Assembly (NCBI GenBank): GCA_002500745.1
Contig: DLST01000010.1
Coordinates: forward strand, 310,001-374,000
Source of the DNA: Sphingobacterium sp. UBA7855
GTDB lineage: Bacteria > Bacteroidota > Bacteroidia > Sphingobacteriales > Sphingobacteriaceae
Reading direction: 5' to 3'
DNA length: 64,000 nt
The notes under the pieces were generated by a model that ran no database searches, was not told the DNA's origin, and saw only the letters and a list, made by a program, of their open reading frames with translations. The stretch's first letter is position 1. Each line of letters begins with the position of its first letter. This document shows positions 35,267-45,070 of the stretch, one piece after another. A program made the position numbers and the translations under genes.

Positions 35267-35297
35267 TTTGTTAAATTGATAAATATCACGATATTTG
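35267..35297 (+). promoter_or_regulatory. Promoter of the first tRNA-Arg pair
   Basis: TTTG (35267-35270), 19 nt, GATATTTG (35290-35297), one mismatch to TAnnTTTG. The 19-nt block ATATTTGCATCACCAAAAC (35291-35309) recurs exactly before the third tRNA gene. Confidence 0.7.
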
Positions 35298-35341
35298 CAT
35301 CACCAAAACGGAAATGAATACTGTTTTATTTTGGTTGCCTA

Positions 35342-35415
35342 GCGCTCCTAGCTCAATTGGATAGAGCATCTGACTACGGATCAGAAGGTTAGGGGTTCGA
35401 CTCCCTTGGAGCGCA
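35342..35415 (+). tRNA. tRNA-Arg (anticodon ACG), copy 1
   Basis: 74 nt, all four stems pair: acceptor GCGCTCC/GGAGCGC, D stem GCTC/GAGC, anticodon stem TCTGA/TCAGA with loop CTACGGA (anticodon ACG), T stem AGGGG/CCCTT with loop TTCGACT. The discriminator is A. CCA is not encoded. The ACG wobble A is normally deaminated to inosine by TadA. Confidence 0.96.
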
Positions 35416-35441
35416 CGATACAGATTCTGTATGATAAAAAG

Positions 35442-35515
<74 letters not shown>

Positions 35516-35522
35516 CATAATG

Positions 35523-35550
35523 AAGCCAATCAATTTGATTGGCTTTTATT
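35523..35550 (+). terminator. Terminator after tRNA-Arg copy 2
   Basis: AAGCCAATC-AATTT-GATTGGCTT followed by TTATTTT, 8 nt after the tRNA. Confidence 0.75.
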
Positions 35551-35607
35551 TTAGAAGCTGCTTACAAGCAGTCGAAGGGGGGTGATAGACTTCTTTTTGA
35601 AAAAAAA

Positions 35608-35638
35608 TTTGTAAAAAAACGAATTCTGACTATATTTG
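35608..35638 (+). promoter_or_regulatory. Promoter of tRNA-Arg copy 3
   Basis: TTTG (35608-35611), 19 nt, TATATTTG (35631-35638): a full match to the Bacteroidota promoter. It continues as the 19-nt block shared with copy 1. Confidence 0.8.
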
Positions 35639-35684
35639 CATCACCAAAACAAATGGGACAGAGTTCTAAACGTATTGGTTTATT

Positions 35685-35758
35685 GCGCTCCTAGCTCAAT
35701 TGGATAGAGCATCTGACTACGGATCAGAAGGTTAGGGGTTCGACTCCCTTGGAGCGCA
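35685..35758 (+). tRNA. tRNA-Arg (anticodon ACG), copy 3
   Basis: 74 nt, identical to copy 1 by eye (acceptor GCGCTCC/GGAGCGC, anticodon loop CTACGGA). It has its own promoter and terminator. Confidence 0.96.
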
Positions 35759-35764
35759 CGACTG

Positions 35765-35805
35765 AAAAGCCTAGTCATCATCTGTGATTAGGCTTTTATT
35801 TTTTA
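35765..35805 (+). terminator. Terminator after tRNA-Arg copy 3
   Basis: AAAAGCCTAGTCA pairs with TGATTAGGCTTTT (one mismatch), followed by ATTTTTTAA, 7 nt after the tRNA. Confidence 0.75.
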
Positions 35806-35832
35806 ACTCGTTTTAATTTCTTAAATAAAACT

Positions 35833-36402
35833 ATGCTAAACCTTGTAATATTTGGCCCTCCGGGTGCAGGTAAGGGAACCCAATCTGCAAAGCTTATTGA
35901 AAAATATCAATTGGTGCACGTTTCTACTGGTGATATTTTTAGAGCACATATTAAAGGTCAAACCCCACTTGGTCAGCAAGTGAGCCAGATTATTGCTGAA
36001 GGGAATTTAGTGCCAGATTCGATTACAATAGCAATGCTGGAGGAGGAAGTAAAGAAAAATCCGGATGCAAAAGGATTTATTTTTGATGGATTTCCCCGCA
36101 CTGTTGCGCAGGCTGAGGCTTTGGACGCTTTTTTAGAAGGTATCAACACCTCCATTGCAGTCGTAATCGCACTGGATGTAAATGAGGATGAATTGAAAGA
36201 TCGTATTGCCAAACGCAGAGAGATTTCTGGACGTGCGGATGATGATGCTGATAAATTGGTGAAGCGTATTGATGAATATTTCACAAAGACAATTCATGTA
36301 TTGCCTTATTATGAGGCTCAGGGTAAGCTTTCTAAAGTGAACGGTATCGGTGATATCGACACTATCTTTAAGAGCTTAACGGATATCATCGATAATTATT
36401 AA
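35833..36402 (+). CDS. adk: Adenylate kinase
   Basis: 189 residues. It interconverts ATP + AMP with 2 ADP. Seen: P-loop FGPPGAGKGT (residues 7-16), VHVSTGDIFRAHI (AMP binding), FIFDGFPRTVAQAEAL, and a short LID (RREISGRADDD) without the zinc-binding cysteines, so this is the short-LID form. It is followed after 36 nt by obg on the same strand. The usual position of adk in a ribosomal-protein operon is not seen here. Confidence 0.95.
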   Translation: MLNLVIFGPPGAGKGTQSAKLIEKYQLVHVSTGDIFRAHIKGQTPLGQQVSQIIAEGNLVPDSITIAMLEEEVKKNPDAKGFIFDGFPRTVAQAEALDAFLEGINTSIAVVIALDVNEDELKDRIAKRREISGRADDDADKLVKRIDEYFTKTIHVLPYYEAQGKLSKVNGIGDIDTIFKSLTDIIDNY

Positions 36403-36438
36403 TTAAGGTAAATACTTTTTAGACTGTAATAAATTATA

Positions 36439-37437
36439 ATGGCGCAAGGTTCGAATTTTGTTGATTATGTGAAAGTGTGTTGTCGTTCTGGACATGGTGG
36501 GGCAGGTTCGGCTCATTTGCACCGTGATAAACACACGGCTACAGGAGGGCCTGATGGTGGTGACGGCGGTCGTGGCGGTCATATTATCCTAAAAGGAACG
36601 ACTAATCTCTGGACGTTACTCCATTTAAAATATCGTAAGCATATTATTGCGTCAAACGGTGAGTCTGGCGGGAGCTCTCTACGTACGGGGGCAACTGGTC
36701 GCGATGAGATATTGGAGGTTCCGCTGGGTACTATAGCAAAGGATGCGGAGACTGGCGAGGTGTTATTTGATATTACAGAGGAAGGTGAAACCAGGATACT
36801 GGTGCCGGGTGGAAAAGGTGGTCTGGGTAACTGGCATTTTAAGTCGCCTACGCAACAGACACCGCGGTTTTCGCAACCAGGCCTTCCTGGTAAAGAGCAG
36901 TGGATGATACTGGAACTGAAAGTTCTTGCTGACGTGGGATTGGTAGGATTCCCAAATGCTGGTAAATCGACGTTGCTTTCGGTCGTATCTGCTGCAAAGC
37001 CAGAAATCGCAAACTATCCATTTACGACGCTCGTACCTAATTTGGGTATGGTGAGCTATCGGGACAATCGTTCCTTTGTAATGGCTGATATTCCAGGAAT
37101 TATTGAGGGGGCTTCTGAGGGGAAAGGCTTGGGTTATCGTTTTTTACGACATATTGAGCGCAACTCAGTGTTGTTGTTTATGGTCCCTGCTGATACGGAC
37201 CGGACTATCCGTGAAGAGTATGCCATTCTTTTAAATGAATTGACCGCTTATAATCCTGAATTGGCCGATAAACCAAAATTGTTGGCTATTACCAAGTCTG
37301 ATATGCTCGACGAAGAGTTGGAGAAGGAGATGGAACAGGAACTACCGGAAGATATTCCTTATATTTTCATTTCTTCGGTGACTGGTAAGAATATATTGCC
37401 ATTGAAAGATATGATCTGGAAAGCGATCAACTCTTAG
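36439..37437 (+). CDS. obgE: GTPase Obg/CgtA
   Basis: 332 residues. An essential GTPase that acts late in 50S subunit assembly. Seen: Gly-rich Obg domain (residues 1-158; [32 protein letters not shown]), then the G domain: G1 [12 protein letters not shown]2 [12 protein letters not shown]3 [13 protein letters not shown]4 ITKSDML and G5 ISSVTG. It ends without the optional C-terminal OCT domain. Likely co-transcribed with adk. Confidence 0.95.
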   Translation: MAQGSNFVDYVKVCCRSGHGGAGSAHLHRDKHTATGGPDGGDGGRGGHIILKGTTNLWTLLHLKYRKHIIASNGESGGSSLRTGATGRDEILEVPLGTIAKDAETGEVLFDITEEGETRILVPGGKGGLGNWHFKSPTQQTPRFSQPGLPGKEQWMILELKVLADVGLVGFPNAGKSTLLSVVSAAKPEIANYPFTTLVPNLGMVSYRDNRSFVMADIPGIIEGASEGKGLGYRFLRHIERNSVLLFMVPADTDRTIREEYAILLNELTAYNPELADKPKLLAITKSDMLDEELEKEMEQELPEDIPYIFISSVTGKNILPLKDMIWKAINS

Positions 37438-37456
37438 AATTCGAAAACATAAATAG

Positions 37457-37487
37457 TAAAGGCGCTTTAAGATACGAAGCGCCTTTA
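37457..37487 (+). terminator. Terminator of adk-obg
   Basis: TAAAGGCGCTT-loop-AAGCGCCTTTA, an 11-bp perfect stem followed by TTGTTTATAAT, 20 nt after obg. Confidence 0.7.
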
Positions 37488-37614
37488 TTGTTTATAATAA
37501 TTTGTATAGGCAGTTAAAAAAAAGATTTTTTTTTAGATTTTTTTGCTAATTTAACTCCATTATTTTATCCATGATGGGAGGAGGGTTTCTATTCCGTCGC
37601 CAAACTAAATCTAA

Positions 37615-37968
37615 ATGAAAACAGAAGACGAAAAGTATTGCGTGCAGTGCGGTAAATTGATTACTATCAAGGCCGAAGTTTGTCCGTATTGCGGTGTAAG
37701 ACAGCCGATATTTTATGCTAACCAACCCTTTCAACAACAAAATACTACGTTTCAGGACGATAGATGGTTACCGGCTCTGTTGTTTTGTATTTTTTTGGGA
37801 CCATTTGGTGCGCATCGGTTTTATTTGGGACAAATTGGTACGGCAGTAATTCAGTTAGTCACTTTGGGCGGCTGTGGTATTTGGTATCTGATCGATTTGA
37901 TTATGATTATTGTCGGAAAATATAAGGATGCTGACGGCAATTACATTAAAAGTCCGATAAACAATTAA
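37615..37968 (+). CDS. TM2-domain protein with N-terminal zinc ribbon
   Basis: 117 residues. Cys9-x2-Cys12 and Cys23-x2-Cys26 make a short zinc ribbon. After a Gln-rich linker comes a TM2 domain: helix ALLFCIFLGPFGAHRFYLG, a Gly turn, and helix IWYLIDLIMIIVGKY. Function unknown; TM2 proteins are small inner-membrane proteins. The TAA stop shares its last A with the ATG of the next gene, so the two are translationally coupled. Confidence 0.88.
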   Translation: MKTEDEKYCVQCGKLITIKAEVCPYCGVRQPIFYANQPFQQQNTTFQDDRWLPALLFCIFLGPFGAHRFYLGQIGTAVIQLVTLGGCGIWYLIDLIMIIVGKYKDADGNYIKSPINN

Positions 37969-38273
37969 TGATTATTTTAGTCCTGAAATACCTAAGACAT
38001 CATTGGATATACGCGTTGATCATCGGGTATTTCGGGATTGCTATTGGCTTGCACCTTTCCGCAGATATCCACATTCTTATTCCCTGTGTGTGGAAGGCGA
38101 TAAGTGGATATAACTGTCCGGGATGTGGCCTTACGCATGCTTTTATTGCTTTGTTGCAATTGCGGTGGCAAGAGGCGTGGTTAGAAAATCCATTGATCTA
38201 CTTGATTGTGCCGGTGTTAATTGCGCTGACTCTGAGAGATTTTATTCGCTTTTGGCGGTTGGAATCAAGGTGA
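37968..38273 (+). CDS. DUF2752 membrane protein
   Basis: 101 residues with three hydrophobic stretches (about 12-30, 48-66, 76-92) and the hallmark SGYNCPGCGLTHAFIALL near the middle. DUF2752 has no known function. It starts on the last base of the TM2 gene stop, a common pairing in Bacteroidota, which suggests the two membrane proteins work together. I saw no clear terminator between it and the carA leader. Confidence 0.85.
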   Translation: MIILVLKYLRHHWIYALIIGYFGIAIGLHLSADIHILIPCVWKAISGYNCPGCGLTHAFIALLQLRWQEAWLENPLIYLIVPVLIALTLRDFIRFWRLESR

Positions 38274-38293
38274 AATAAAAAAATGAAAAATGT

Positions 38294-38324
38294 TTTCACT
38301 TTTAAGCGATAAGTCTTAACTTTG
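38294..38324 (+). promoter_or_regulatory. Promoter of the carA leader
   Basis: TTTC (38294-38297), 19 nt, TAACTTTG (38317-38324), a perfect TAnnTTTG. Transcription would start near 38330, about 173 nt before carA. Confidence 0.6.
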
Positions 38325-38330
38325 TCTCCC

Positions 38331-38405
38331 GTGAAAATTAAAGAAAAGACTTTATTGGTAGGTGCCTTAGGAAACGGTTTGTCAATCGTGATGATGCATT
38401 GTTAA
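38331..38405 (+). CDS. Possible carA leader peptide
   Basis: A 24-codon frame with a GTG start at 38331, at the predicted transcription start, ending TAA at 38405 only 7 nt before a terminator hairpin. The encoded peptide begins MKIKEKTLLVGALG and ends SIVMMHC. Layout as in attenuator leaders, but there is no run of a telling amino acid codon, and translation would have to begin almost at the 5' end. It may not be translated. Confidence 0.25.
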   Translation: MKIKEKTLLVGALGNGLSIVMMHC

Positions 38406-38412
38406 TTGATTT

Positions 38413-38434
38413 AGCCCATTTGAGGGCTTTTTTT
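38413..38434 (+). terminator. Terminator in the carA leader (possible attenuator)
   Basis: AGCCC-ATTTGA-GGGCT followed by a T-run, lying between the predicted promoter and carA. Read-through would be needed for carA expression from that promoter. Confidence 0.5.
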
Positions 38435-38502
38435 ATATCCAATCAAGAAGGCTTTAAAATTCATAAAAGTAAGGATACACATTTTATAATATTACATCGA
38501 TA

Positions 38503-39603
38503 ATGACCAACTACAGCAAATTGCCTGCAATTTTAGTTTTAGAAGATGGTACAGTTTATCACGGTAAAGCCGCTGGTAAAATTGGTACGACTACTGGGGA
38601 AATCTGTTTCAATACGGGAACAACCGGTTATCAAGAGATTTTTACAGATCCATCTTATTTTGGACAAATCATGGTAACGACCAATGCCCATATTGGCAAC
38701 TATGGTATTGATGAGGACGATACCGAATCAAATCACATTCAGATTGCGGGATTGGTTTGTAAGAATTACAACATCAACTATAGTCGTAAAATGGCTGATG
38801 AATCTATTCAAAGCTATTTTGAAGAGGGGAATTTAGTTGGTATTTCTGATGTGGATACGCGTTCTTTGGTAAGACATATACGGGATAAAGGAGCAATGAA
38901 TGCAATAATTTCTTCCGAAACATTGGATGTGGAGGCATTAAAGCGTCAATTGGCGGAAGTTCCTTCAATGGATGGACTTGAGCTGTCATCAAAAGTAACA
39001 ACAACAGAACCTTATTTCTTCGGTAATGAAAATGCTTCGTTGCGTGTAGCGGTTTTGGACTTGGGAATCAAGAAAAATATCTTGCGGAATTTTGAAGCTC
39101 GTGATGTATTTACGAAGGTATTTCCTGCGAAGACAACATTTGAAGAAATGGAACAATGGAATCCGGATGGTTACTTTATTTCCAATGGTCCTGGTGATCC
39201 AGCTCCGATGGATTATGCTATTGAGACAGTAAAAGCTATTTTGAACGCGAATAAACCAATGTTCGGCATTTGTTTAGGTCATCAGATCCTCGCATTGGCA
39301 AATGGTATCCGCACCAGTAAATTGCATAATGGACACCGTGGGATCAATCACCCCGTGAAGAATATCATTGCTAATCGTTGTGAAATTACGTCGCAAAACC
39401 ATGGTTTTGGGGTTGTAGCTGAAGACATTCAAAACTCTGATCGCGTTGAGGTAACACATGTTAATTTGAACGATCAGTCTATTGAGGGGATCCGTATCAA
39501 AGGGCAAAAAGCATTCTCGGTGCAATATCACCCCGAATCATCACCGGGTCCTCATGACTCACGTTATTTATTTGATGATTTTGTAGCAATGATCAAAAAC
39601 TAA
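38503..39603 (+). CDS. carA: Carbamoyl-phosphate synthase small subunit
   Basis: 366 residues. It hydrolyses glutamine and passes ammonia to CarB for arginine and pyrimidine synthesis. Seen: an N-terminal CPSase small-chain domain (VLEDGTVYHGKAAG, TGTTGYQEIFTDPSY, GLVCKNYNINYS) and a class I glutaminase domain with nucleophile Cys in FGICLGHQIL and the His-Glu pair in QYHPESSPGPHD. carB is not adjacent; eno follows. The leader upstream holds a promoter and a terminator, suggesting attenuation. Confidence 0.95.
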   Translation: MTNYSKLPAILVLEDGTVYHGKAAGKIGTTTGEICFNTGTTGYQEIFTDPSYFGQIMVTTNAHIGNYGIDEDDTESNHIQIAGLVCKNYNINYSRKMADESIQSYFEEGNLVGISDVDTRSLVRHIRDKGAMNAIISSETLDVEALKRQLAEVPSMDGLELSSKVTTTEPYFFGNENASLRVAVLDLGIKKNILRNFEARDVFTKVFPAKTTFEEMEQWNPDGYFISNGPGDPAPMDYAIETVKAILNANKPMFGICLGHQILALANGIRTSKLHNGHRGINHPVKNIIANRCEITSQNHGFGVVAEDIQNSDRVEVTHVNLNDQSIEGIRIKGQKAFSVQYHPESSPGPHDSRYLFDDFVAMIKN

Positions 39604-39620
39604 AACGTATAATATTATAT

Positions 39621-39650
39621 AAAAACCCTTCATATTTTGAAGGGTTTTTT
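39621..39650 (+). terminator. Terminator of carA
   Basis: AAAAACCCTTCA-TATTT-TGAAGGGTTTTT plus T, 12-bp perfect stem, 17 nt after the stop. Confidence 0.88.
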
Positions 39651-39727
39651 ATTTAAGCCACCATATCAATTAGTCAAAATATGCACATTTTATTCAGAAT
39701 AAATGGGGGAATAAATACATTTTTTGT

Positions 39728-39735
39728 TATATTTG
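39728..39735 (+). promoter_or_regulatory. -7 promoter element of eno
   Basis: TATATTTG, perfect TAnnTTTG, giving a leader of roughly 75 nt before the eno ATG. No clear -33 box. Confidence 0.55.
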
Positions 39736-39750
39736 GTTGTGGAAAATGTC

Positions 39751-39777
39751 TGTAGATAAGAGTGTGTCTTATCTACA
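39751..39777 (+). promoter_or_regulatory. Perfect hairpin in the eno leader
   Basis: TGTAGATAAGA-GTGTG-TCTTATCTACA: 11-bp perfect stem with a 5-nt loop, beginning about 11 nt after the predicted transcription start. No T-run follows, so it is not a terminator. It may stabilise the mRNA or bind a regulator. Confidence 0.6.
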
Positions 39778-39801
39778 CTAAGTAATGAAAATAAATTATA
39801 G

Positions 39802-41109
<1,308 letters not shown>

Positions 41110-41132
41110 GCAAAAGCTTGTTTTTAAATATT

Positions 41133-41165
41133 AAAGCCGAAGTAGCATATACTTCGGCTTTTTTT
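41133..41165 (+). terminator. Terminator of eno
   Basis: AAAGCCGAAGTA-GCATA-TACTTCGGCTTT then TTTT, 12-bp stem, 23 nt after eno. Confidence 0.85.
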
Positions 41166-41228
41166 AGTAATGAATTTTTCAACGATTTTCTTGATGTTCA
41201 ACTCATTTACGCTCGTGCTTTGTCTTAA

Positions 41229-42116
41229 TTAAAACAGAGTATTGGGGATATTTTTATTTGGATGAGTCAGATCCAAGTTGAATGTTGTATTCAGTTTTTT
41301 AATAAAATGTGTCGCCAGTAATGGTGATTCTACCTCAATATTCTGATGGATAAAGAAATATAATTTTTGCAATCCGTTTTCCCGCCATAGTTTCAGAACA
41401 TCAATCCATTGATCCAGTCGATCATAATCTGACGAGTGGTTGGCACCAACATAACGGATAAAAGCAGTAGGTGTGGTTAGACGCATATGCAGCATATCTC
41501 TTCGGCCTGCAGTATCGACCAGTACATTCGTTACATTGGTTTCTTCCAACAGTGCATAGAGTTCTTTTGTTACTTCGGGTTTGGAAAACCAGTCTTTATT
41601 TCGGACTTCCAATGCCAGGGGGACTTCTTTTGGCCAGTCATGTAGGAATAGTTTTAAACGGGCCATATCCTTTGGGTTATAATTGTCGTGCATCTGTAGG
41701 AAAGCCATGCCCAGTTTTTCATCGAAATGAACGATAGCGTCTGTAAAAAGTTTTACCTTATCAGCAGTGTTTAACAATCGACTGAAATGACTAATAGATT
41801 GTGGAATCTTTGGAAAGAACTTGAAGTTGGCAGGTGTTTTATGTTTCCAAGTCTCTACCTGATCTATGCTAGGCGAATTGTAGAATGTAGCATTGAGTTC
41901 GATGCTGTTGAACTGTGTGGAGTAATATGCGAGTTCATCTTTTGTACCTCTTGGGTAAAAGCCCTTTAAATCTTGTTTATTCCATTTTGCGCAACCTACA
42001 TAGACTTCAAAGGGCTTTTCATTTTTGAAATGCTGCAATAGGTTTAATGTTTCTGGTGGAGTTGGGGGAAGGGTAAAATCGATTTCCTCAGGATGTTCTA
42101 CTTGACCGAATTTCAT
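41229..42116 (-). CDS. DUF72-family protein
   Basis: 295 residues of the DUF72 (YecE-like) TIM barrel. Seen: VYVGCAKWNKQDLKGFYP near the start, YYSTQFNSIELNATFYNSP, FFPKIPQSISH, LGMAFLQMHDNY, VPLALEVRNKDWF, and FIRYVGANH toward the end. The family has no established reaction. It follows the MFS gene by 1 nt and is the last gene of the yceH-MFS-DUF72 run, convergent with eno. Confidence 0.88.
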   Translation of the reverse strand: MKFGQVEHPEEIDFTLPPTPPETLNLLQHFKNEKPFEVYVGCAKWNKQDLKGFYPRGTKDELAYYSTQFNSIELNATFYNSPSIDQVETWKHKTPANFKFFPKIPQSISHFSRLLNTADKVKLFTDAIVHFDEKLGMAFLQMHDNYNPKDMARLKLFLHDWPKEVPLALEVRNKDWFSKPEVTKELYALLEETNVTNVLVDTAGRRDMLHMRLTTPTAFIRYVGANHSSDYDRLDQWIDVLKLWRENGLQKLYFFIHQNIEVESPLLATHFIKKLNTTFNLDLTHPNKNIPNTLF

Positions 42117-42117
42117 A

Positions 42118-43308
42118 TCAGTTTTTTCTTAATTTATAATCAAATAATACATGAGCCAACAAGGCCAGAAGCGTATAGCACGTACCTACGAAAATAACGC
42201 CTGGCCATTGAAAATGTTGCCATGCCTGTGCAGCAAAAAAGGTGCCTGTTGATCCGCCGATAAAATAGCTGACCATATATACCGTATTGAGCCGGTTATT
42301 GGCGCCAAGGTTTAGCGCATAGAAATCACTTTGATTTAGGATGTGCATGGATTGTAGGCCAAGATCAATCAAAATAACGCCGAAGATCAGTCCCCAATAA
42401 TAATTACCAAAGAGGGCAAATAACAACCAGCTCAATAACATTAATAGAATAGCATACAAGATAATTTTTGCTTTACTCATGTATACGGTCAGTTTGTTGA
42501 CGAAAGCAGCGGCTAGTGCGCCGCTTGCGCCTACGAGGCCAAATGCTCCGGCGGTTGCCGGGCCATCGAAGAAAGGTGGGGCTGCAAGGTGGAACACAAG
42601 TGTTGTAAAGAATGCAGAAAAAGCGCCAAAGCCCATGGCTCCACGGAATGCAGCTAATTGCAGTACAGGCTGTTTCTTGGCAAAGTCCCAGACCGAACGC
42701 ATCAATTCGCTATAGGTACCTTTAAAATTAGGCATCACTTCAGGTAACCTGATGGCTATGGCTATGGCCGTAACGATCATGATCGCTGCGGCGATCCAGT
42801 ACATTTCACGCCACCCGAAGTAAGAACCGATAAATCCGCTTAAAACTCGCGAAAGTAATATGCCGATCAGCAGACCCGACATGACCATTCCTATGGCCGA
42901 AGCCTGCTTTTCTTTCTGCGCAAGTTCCGCACCCATAGGAACAAAAACCTGAGGAATAACCGAAGTAAAACCTATCAAAAAGCTGAATATTAAAATCGAT
43001 AAAATTGAGGTAGAAATAGCCATGCCGATTAAGGAAAAGATAATAAAAACGAAGTCGATCAAGATCATTTTCTTTCGTTTGAACATATCTCCTAAAGGAA
43101 CAATCAGTAAGAGACCACATGCATATCCGATTTGAGTCAACATAGCTGAATTGCTCACCGTAGCCTCATCAACATGGAGATCTTTAGCAATCAAGCCTAG
43201 TAAGGGCTGATTGTAATAATTGTTGGCGACAACCAAACCAGTGGCAATGGTCATAAGCCACAAGGTTGCTTTCGGTAATTCTTTTTTTGAATCTATTGTT
43301 TGCAACAT
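42118..43308 (-). CDS. MFS transporter
   Basis: 396 residues with twelve predicted membrane helices. Seen: the loop 2-3 motif (PLGDMFKRKK) with the usual Gly-Asp and basic residues, YNQPLLGLIAKDL in helix 1, and LLSRVLSGFIGSYFGWREMYW before helix 6. It resembles the NarK/YnfM-like drug-efflux branch in style. The substrate cannot be told. Between yceH and the DUF72 gene with gaps of 6 and 1 nt, so one operon. Confidence 0.88.
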   Translation of the reverse strand: MLQTIDSKKELPKATLWLMTIATGLVVANNYYNQPLLGLIAKDLHVDEATVSNSAMLTQIGYACGLLLIVPLGDMFKRKKMILIDFVFIIFSLIGMAISTSILSILIFSFLIGFTSVIPQVFVPMGAELAQKEKQASAIGMVMSGLLIGILLSRVLSGFIGSYFGWREMYWIAAAIMIVTAIAIAIRLPEVMPNFKGTYSELMRSVWDFAKKQPVLQLAAFRGAMGFGAFSAFFTTLVFHLAAPPFFDGPATAGAFGLVGASGALAAAFVNKLTVYMSKAKIILYAILLMLLSWLLFALFGNYYWGLIFGVILIDLGLQSMHILNQSDFYALNLGANNRLNTVYMVSYFIGGSTGTFFAAQAWQHFQWPGVIFVGTCYTLLALLAHVLFDYKLRKN

Positions 43309-43314
43309 GGGTAA

Positions 43315-43956
43315 TTAATGTAATTCATCCCAAAGATCCTGAAACTTCTGTTTCAACACTGCCACTTCTTCCTCCAATTGAGCTACTCGATCTAATAAGA
43401 CCTGGTCATTTGAGGCGCTGCCCACGGAACCGCTAGTTTCATCAACTTCAAGATTGATTTCTCCCAATAAATGTATATAACGGACTTCCTTATGTCCGAT
43501 TTGTTTTGGTATAGATTTAATGTAACCTTCTTGGGCTAATTTTTCCAATTGCGCATTGATTTCGCTTAATGACTCAAATTCATATAATCTTCCGGAGTTT
43601 GAGTTAATTTCACCTGCGGTCATTGGTCCCCTAAGCAGCAATAGACAAATAATGGATAATTCAGAAGGGACTAGTGGAAACTGGATGGCAAAATTGTGTT
43701 TATACTTCGTGACACGTGACCCGCCACCTATAACAGTAGCGATCAACCCCTTTTTCTTCAATACATCCAGTGTAGCAACAATATCTTCTTCTGTATACTG
43801 TACAACTGGCTTACGGGAAGTTTTTTGATTACAAGCAGCTTGCAAGCTGTTGATGGTCATCGGGTAATATTCAGGGGTAACTCTCGATTTTTCGATTAGT
43901 GAGCCTAGCACACGTTGTTCCATGGCAGACAATCGGGGCAAATTAGTTGTTTCCAT
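43315..43956 (-). CDS. YceH-family protein (DUF480)
   Basis: 213 residues. Two winged-helix domains: MEQRVLGSLIEKSRVTPEYYPMTINSL (quoted by its ends MEQRVLG and TINSL), CNQKTSRKPVVQY, then LLLRGPMTAGEINSNSGRLYEF and a C-terminal coiled coil (about 180-210; LDRVAQLEEEVAVLKQKF). YceH is widely conserved with unknown function and presumably binds DNA. First gene of the operon with the MFS and DUF72 genes. Confidence 0.88.
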   Translation of the reverse strand: METTNLPRLSAMEQRVLGSLIEKSRVTPEYYPMTINSLQAACNQKTSRKPVVQYTEEDIVATLDVLKKKGLIATVIGGGSRVTKYKHNFAIQFPLVPSELSIICLLLLRGPMTAGEINSNSGRLYEFESLSEINAQLEKLAQEGYIKSIPKQIGHKEVRYIHLLGEINLEVDETSGSVGSASNDQVLLDRVAQLEEEVAVLKQKFQDLWDELH

Positions 43957-44134
43957 TTATTTTCAATACTAAAAATTTATGATCGAGTACAAGTATGCTG
44001 TTATGGTCTAATAACAATGGCTTACCGGTTGTTCTGTCTCAAAGATGCCCTTTTTCTCATATAACTCCAAAGATCCAATCGATATTGTTGAAACAAATTG
44101 GTACGGGTTATGTATTTAGATTTCTTATATTCGC

Positions 44135-45061
44135 ATGAGTAATATAAGATTTAAGGTGCTTAAGATAGCTTTTCGTCCAGAATTTGTCCACCCCCTAAAA
44201 GAAGGGCATCGTTTTCCGATGTTGAAGTATGAGCTCATTCCTCTACAGTTAAAACATGAAGGGATGGCGGATGAGTCTAATTTTTTCAGTCCTGAACTTG
44301 CCAGCTTTGAATCCTGCTGTCTGGTGCATGATCCGGTATATGTAAGGCAGTTGTTTGAGCTTACACTGGATTCCAAAATGGTCCGTAGAATAGGTTTTCC
44401 TTTGAGCCAAAGTCTTATTGACAGAGAGCGCTATATTCTCGATGGAACAATCCAAAGTGCAAATTATGCACGGGCGTATGGGGTAGCATTTAGTATTGCC
44501 GGAGGGACCCATCATGCTGGTTATGATTTTGGGGAAGGCTTTTGTTTGATGAATGATCAGGCAACTGCAGCCGGGTATCTACTGAAGCAGCAATATGCCA
44601 GTCGTATTCTCATCATTGATCTGGATGTACATCAAGGTAATGGTACCGCGCATATTTTTAAGGGGCATCAGCAGGTATTTACATTTTCGATGCATGGCGA
44701 GAAAAATTATCCCTTTATCAAACAGCGCTCGCATCTGGATATAGGCTTATTTGATGATATCTCGGATGCAGAATATCTTGGTGTATTGGAAGATAACTTA
44801 GCGGATATATTCAGAAACTTTGAGCCTGACTTTGTTTTCTACCAAGCTGGGGTGGATATTTTAGAAACAGATAAGCTGGGAAAGTTAAATTTAAGTATTA
44901 GCGCCTGTCGTCGAAGAGACGAACTTGTCTTTCAGATGTGTTATAAAAATGGCATCCCTGTACAGGTAAGTATGGGAGGAGGTTATTCTCCCGAAATTAA
45001 AGATATTGTCAATGCACACTGTCAGACTTTTAAGATAGCAATAGATTTATATAATTTATAA
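44135..45061 (+). CDS. Histone-deacetylase-family hydrolase
   Basis: 308 residues with the arginase/deacetylase fold. Seen: HPLKEGHRFPMLKYEL, the tandem-His GGTHHAGYDFGEGFC, zinc ligands in LIIDLDVHQGNGT (Asp, His), FSMHGEKNYPF, a third Asp in YQAGVDILETDKLG, and SMGGGYSP. A metal-dependent amide hydrolase, acting on acetylated polyamines or small molecules in bacteria; the substrate is unproven. The ATG at 44135 may be too early: TATATTCG lies 1 nt before it, so the GTG at 44156 (VLKIAFRP), which fits the family start, is a serious alternative. Confidence 0.9.
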   Translation: MSNIRFKVLKIAFRPEFVHPLKEGHRFPMLKYELIPLQLKHEGMADESNFFSPELASFESCCLVHDPVYVRQLFELTLDSKMVRRIGFPLSQSLIDRERYILDGTIQSANYARAYGVAFSIAGGTHHAGYDFGEGFCLMNDQATAAGYLLKQQYASRILIIDLDVHQGNGTAHIFKGHQQVFTFSMHGEKNYPFIKQRSHLDIGLFDDISDAEYLGVLEDNLADIFRNFEPDFVFYQAGVDILETDKLGKLNLSISACRRRDELVFQMCYKNGIPVQVSMGGGYSPEIKDIVNAHCQTFKIAIDLYNL

Positions 45062-45070
45062 GATAAAAAT

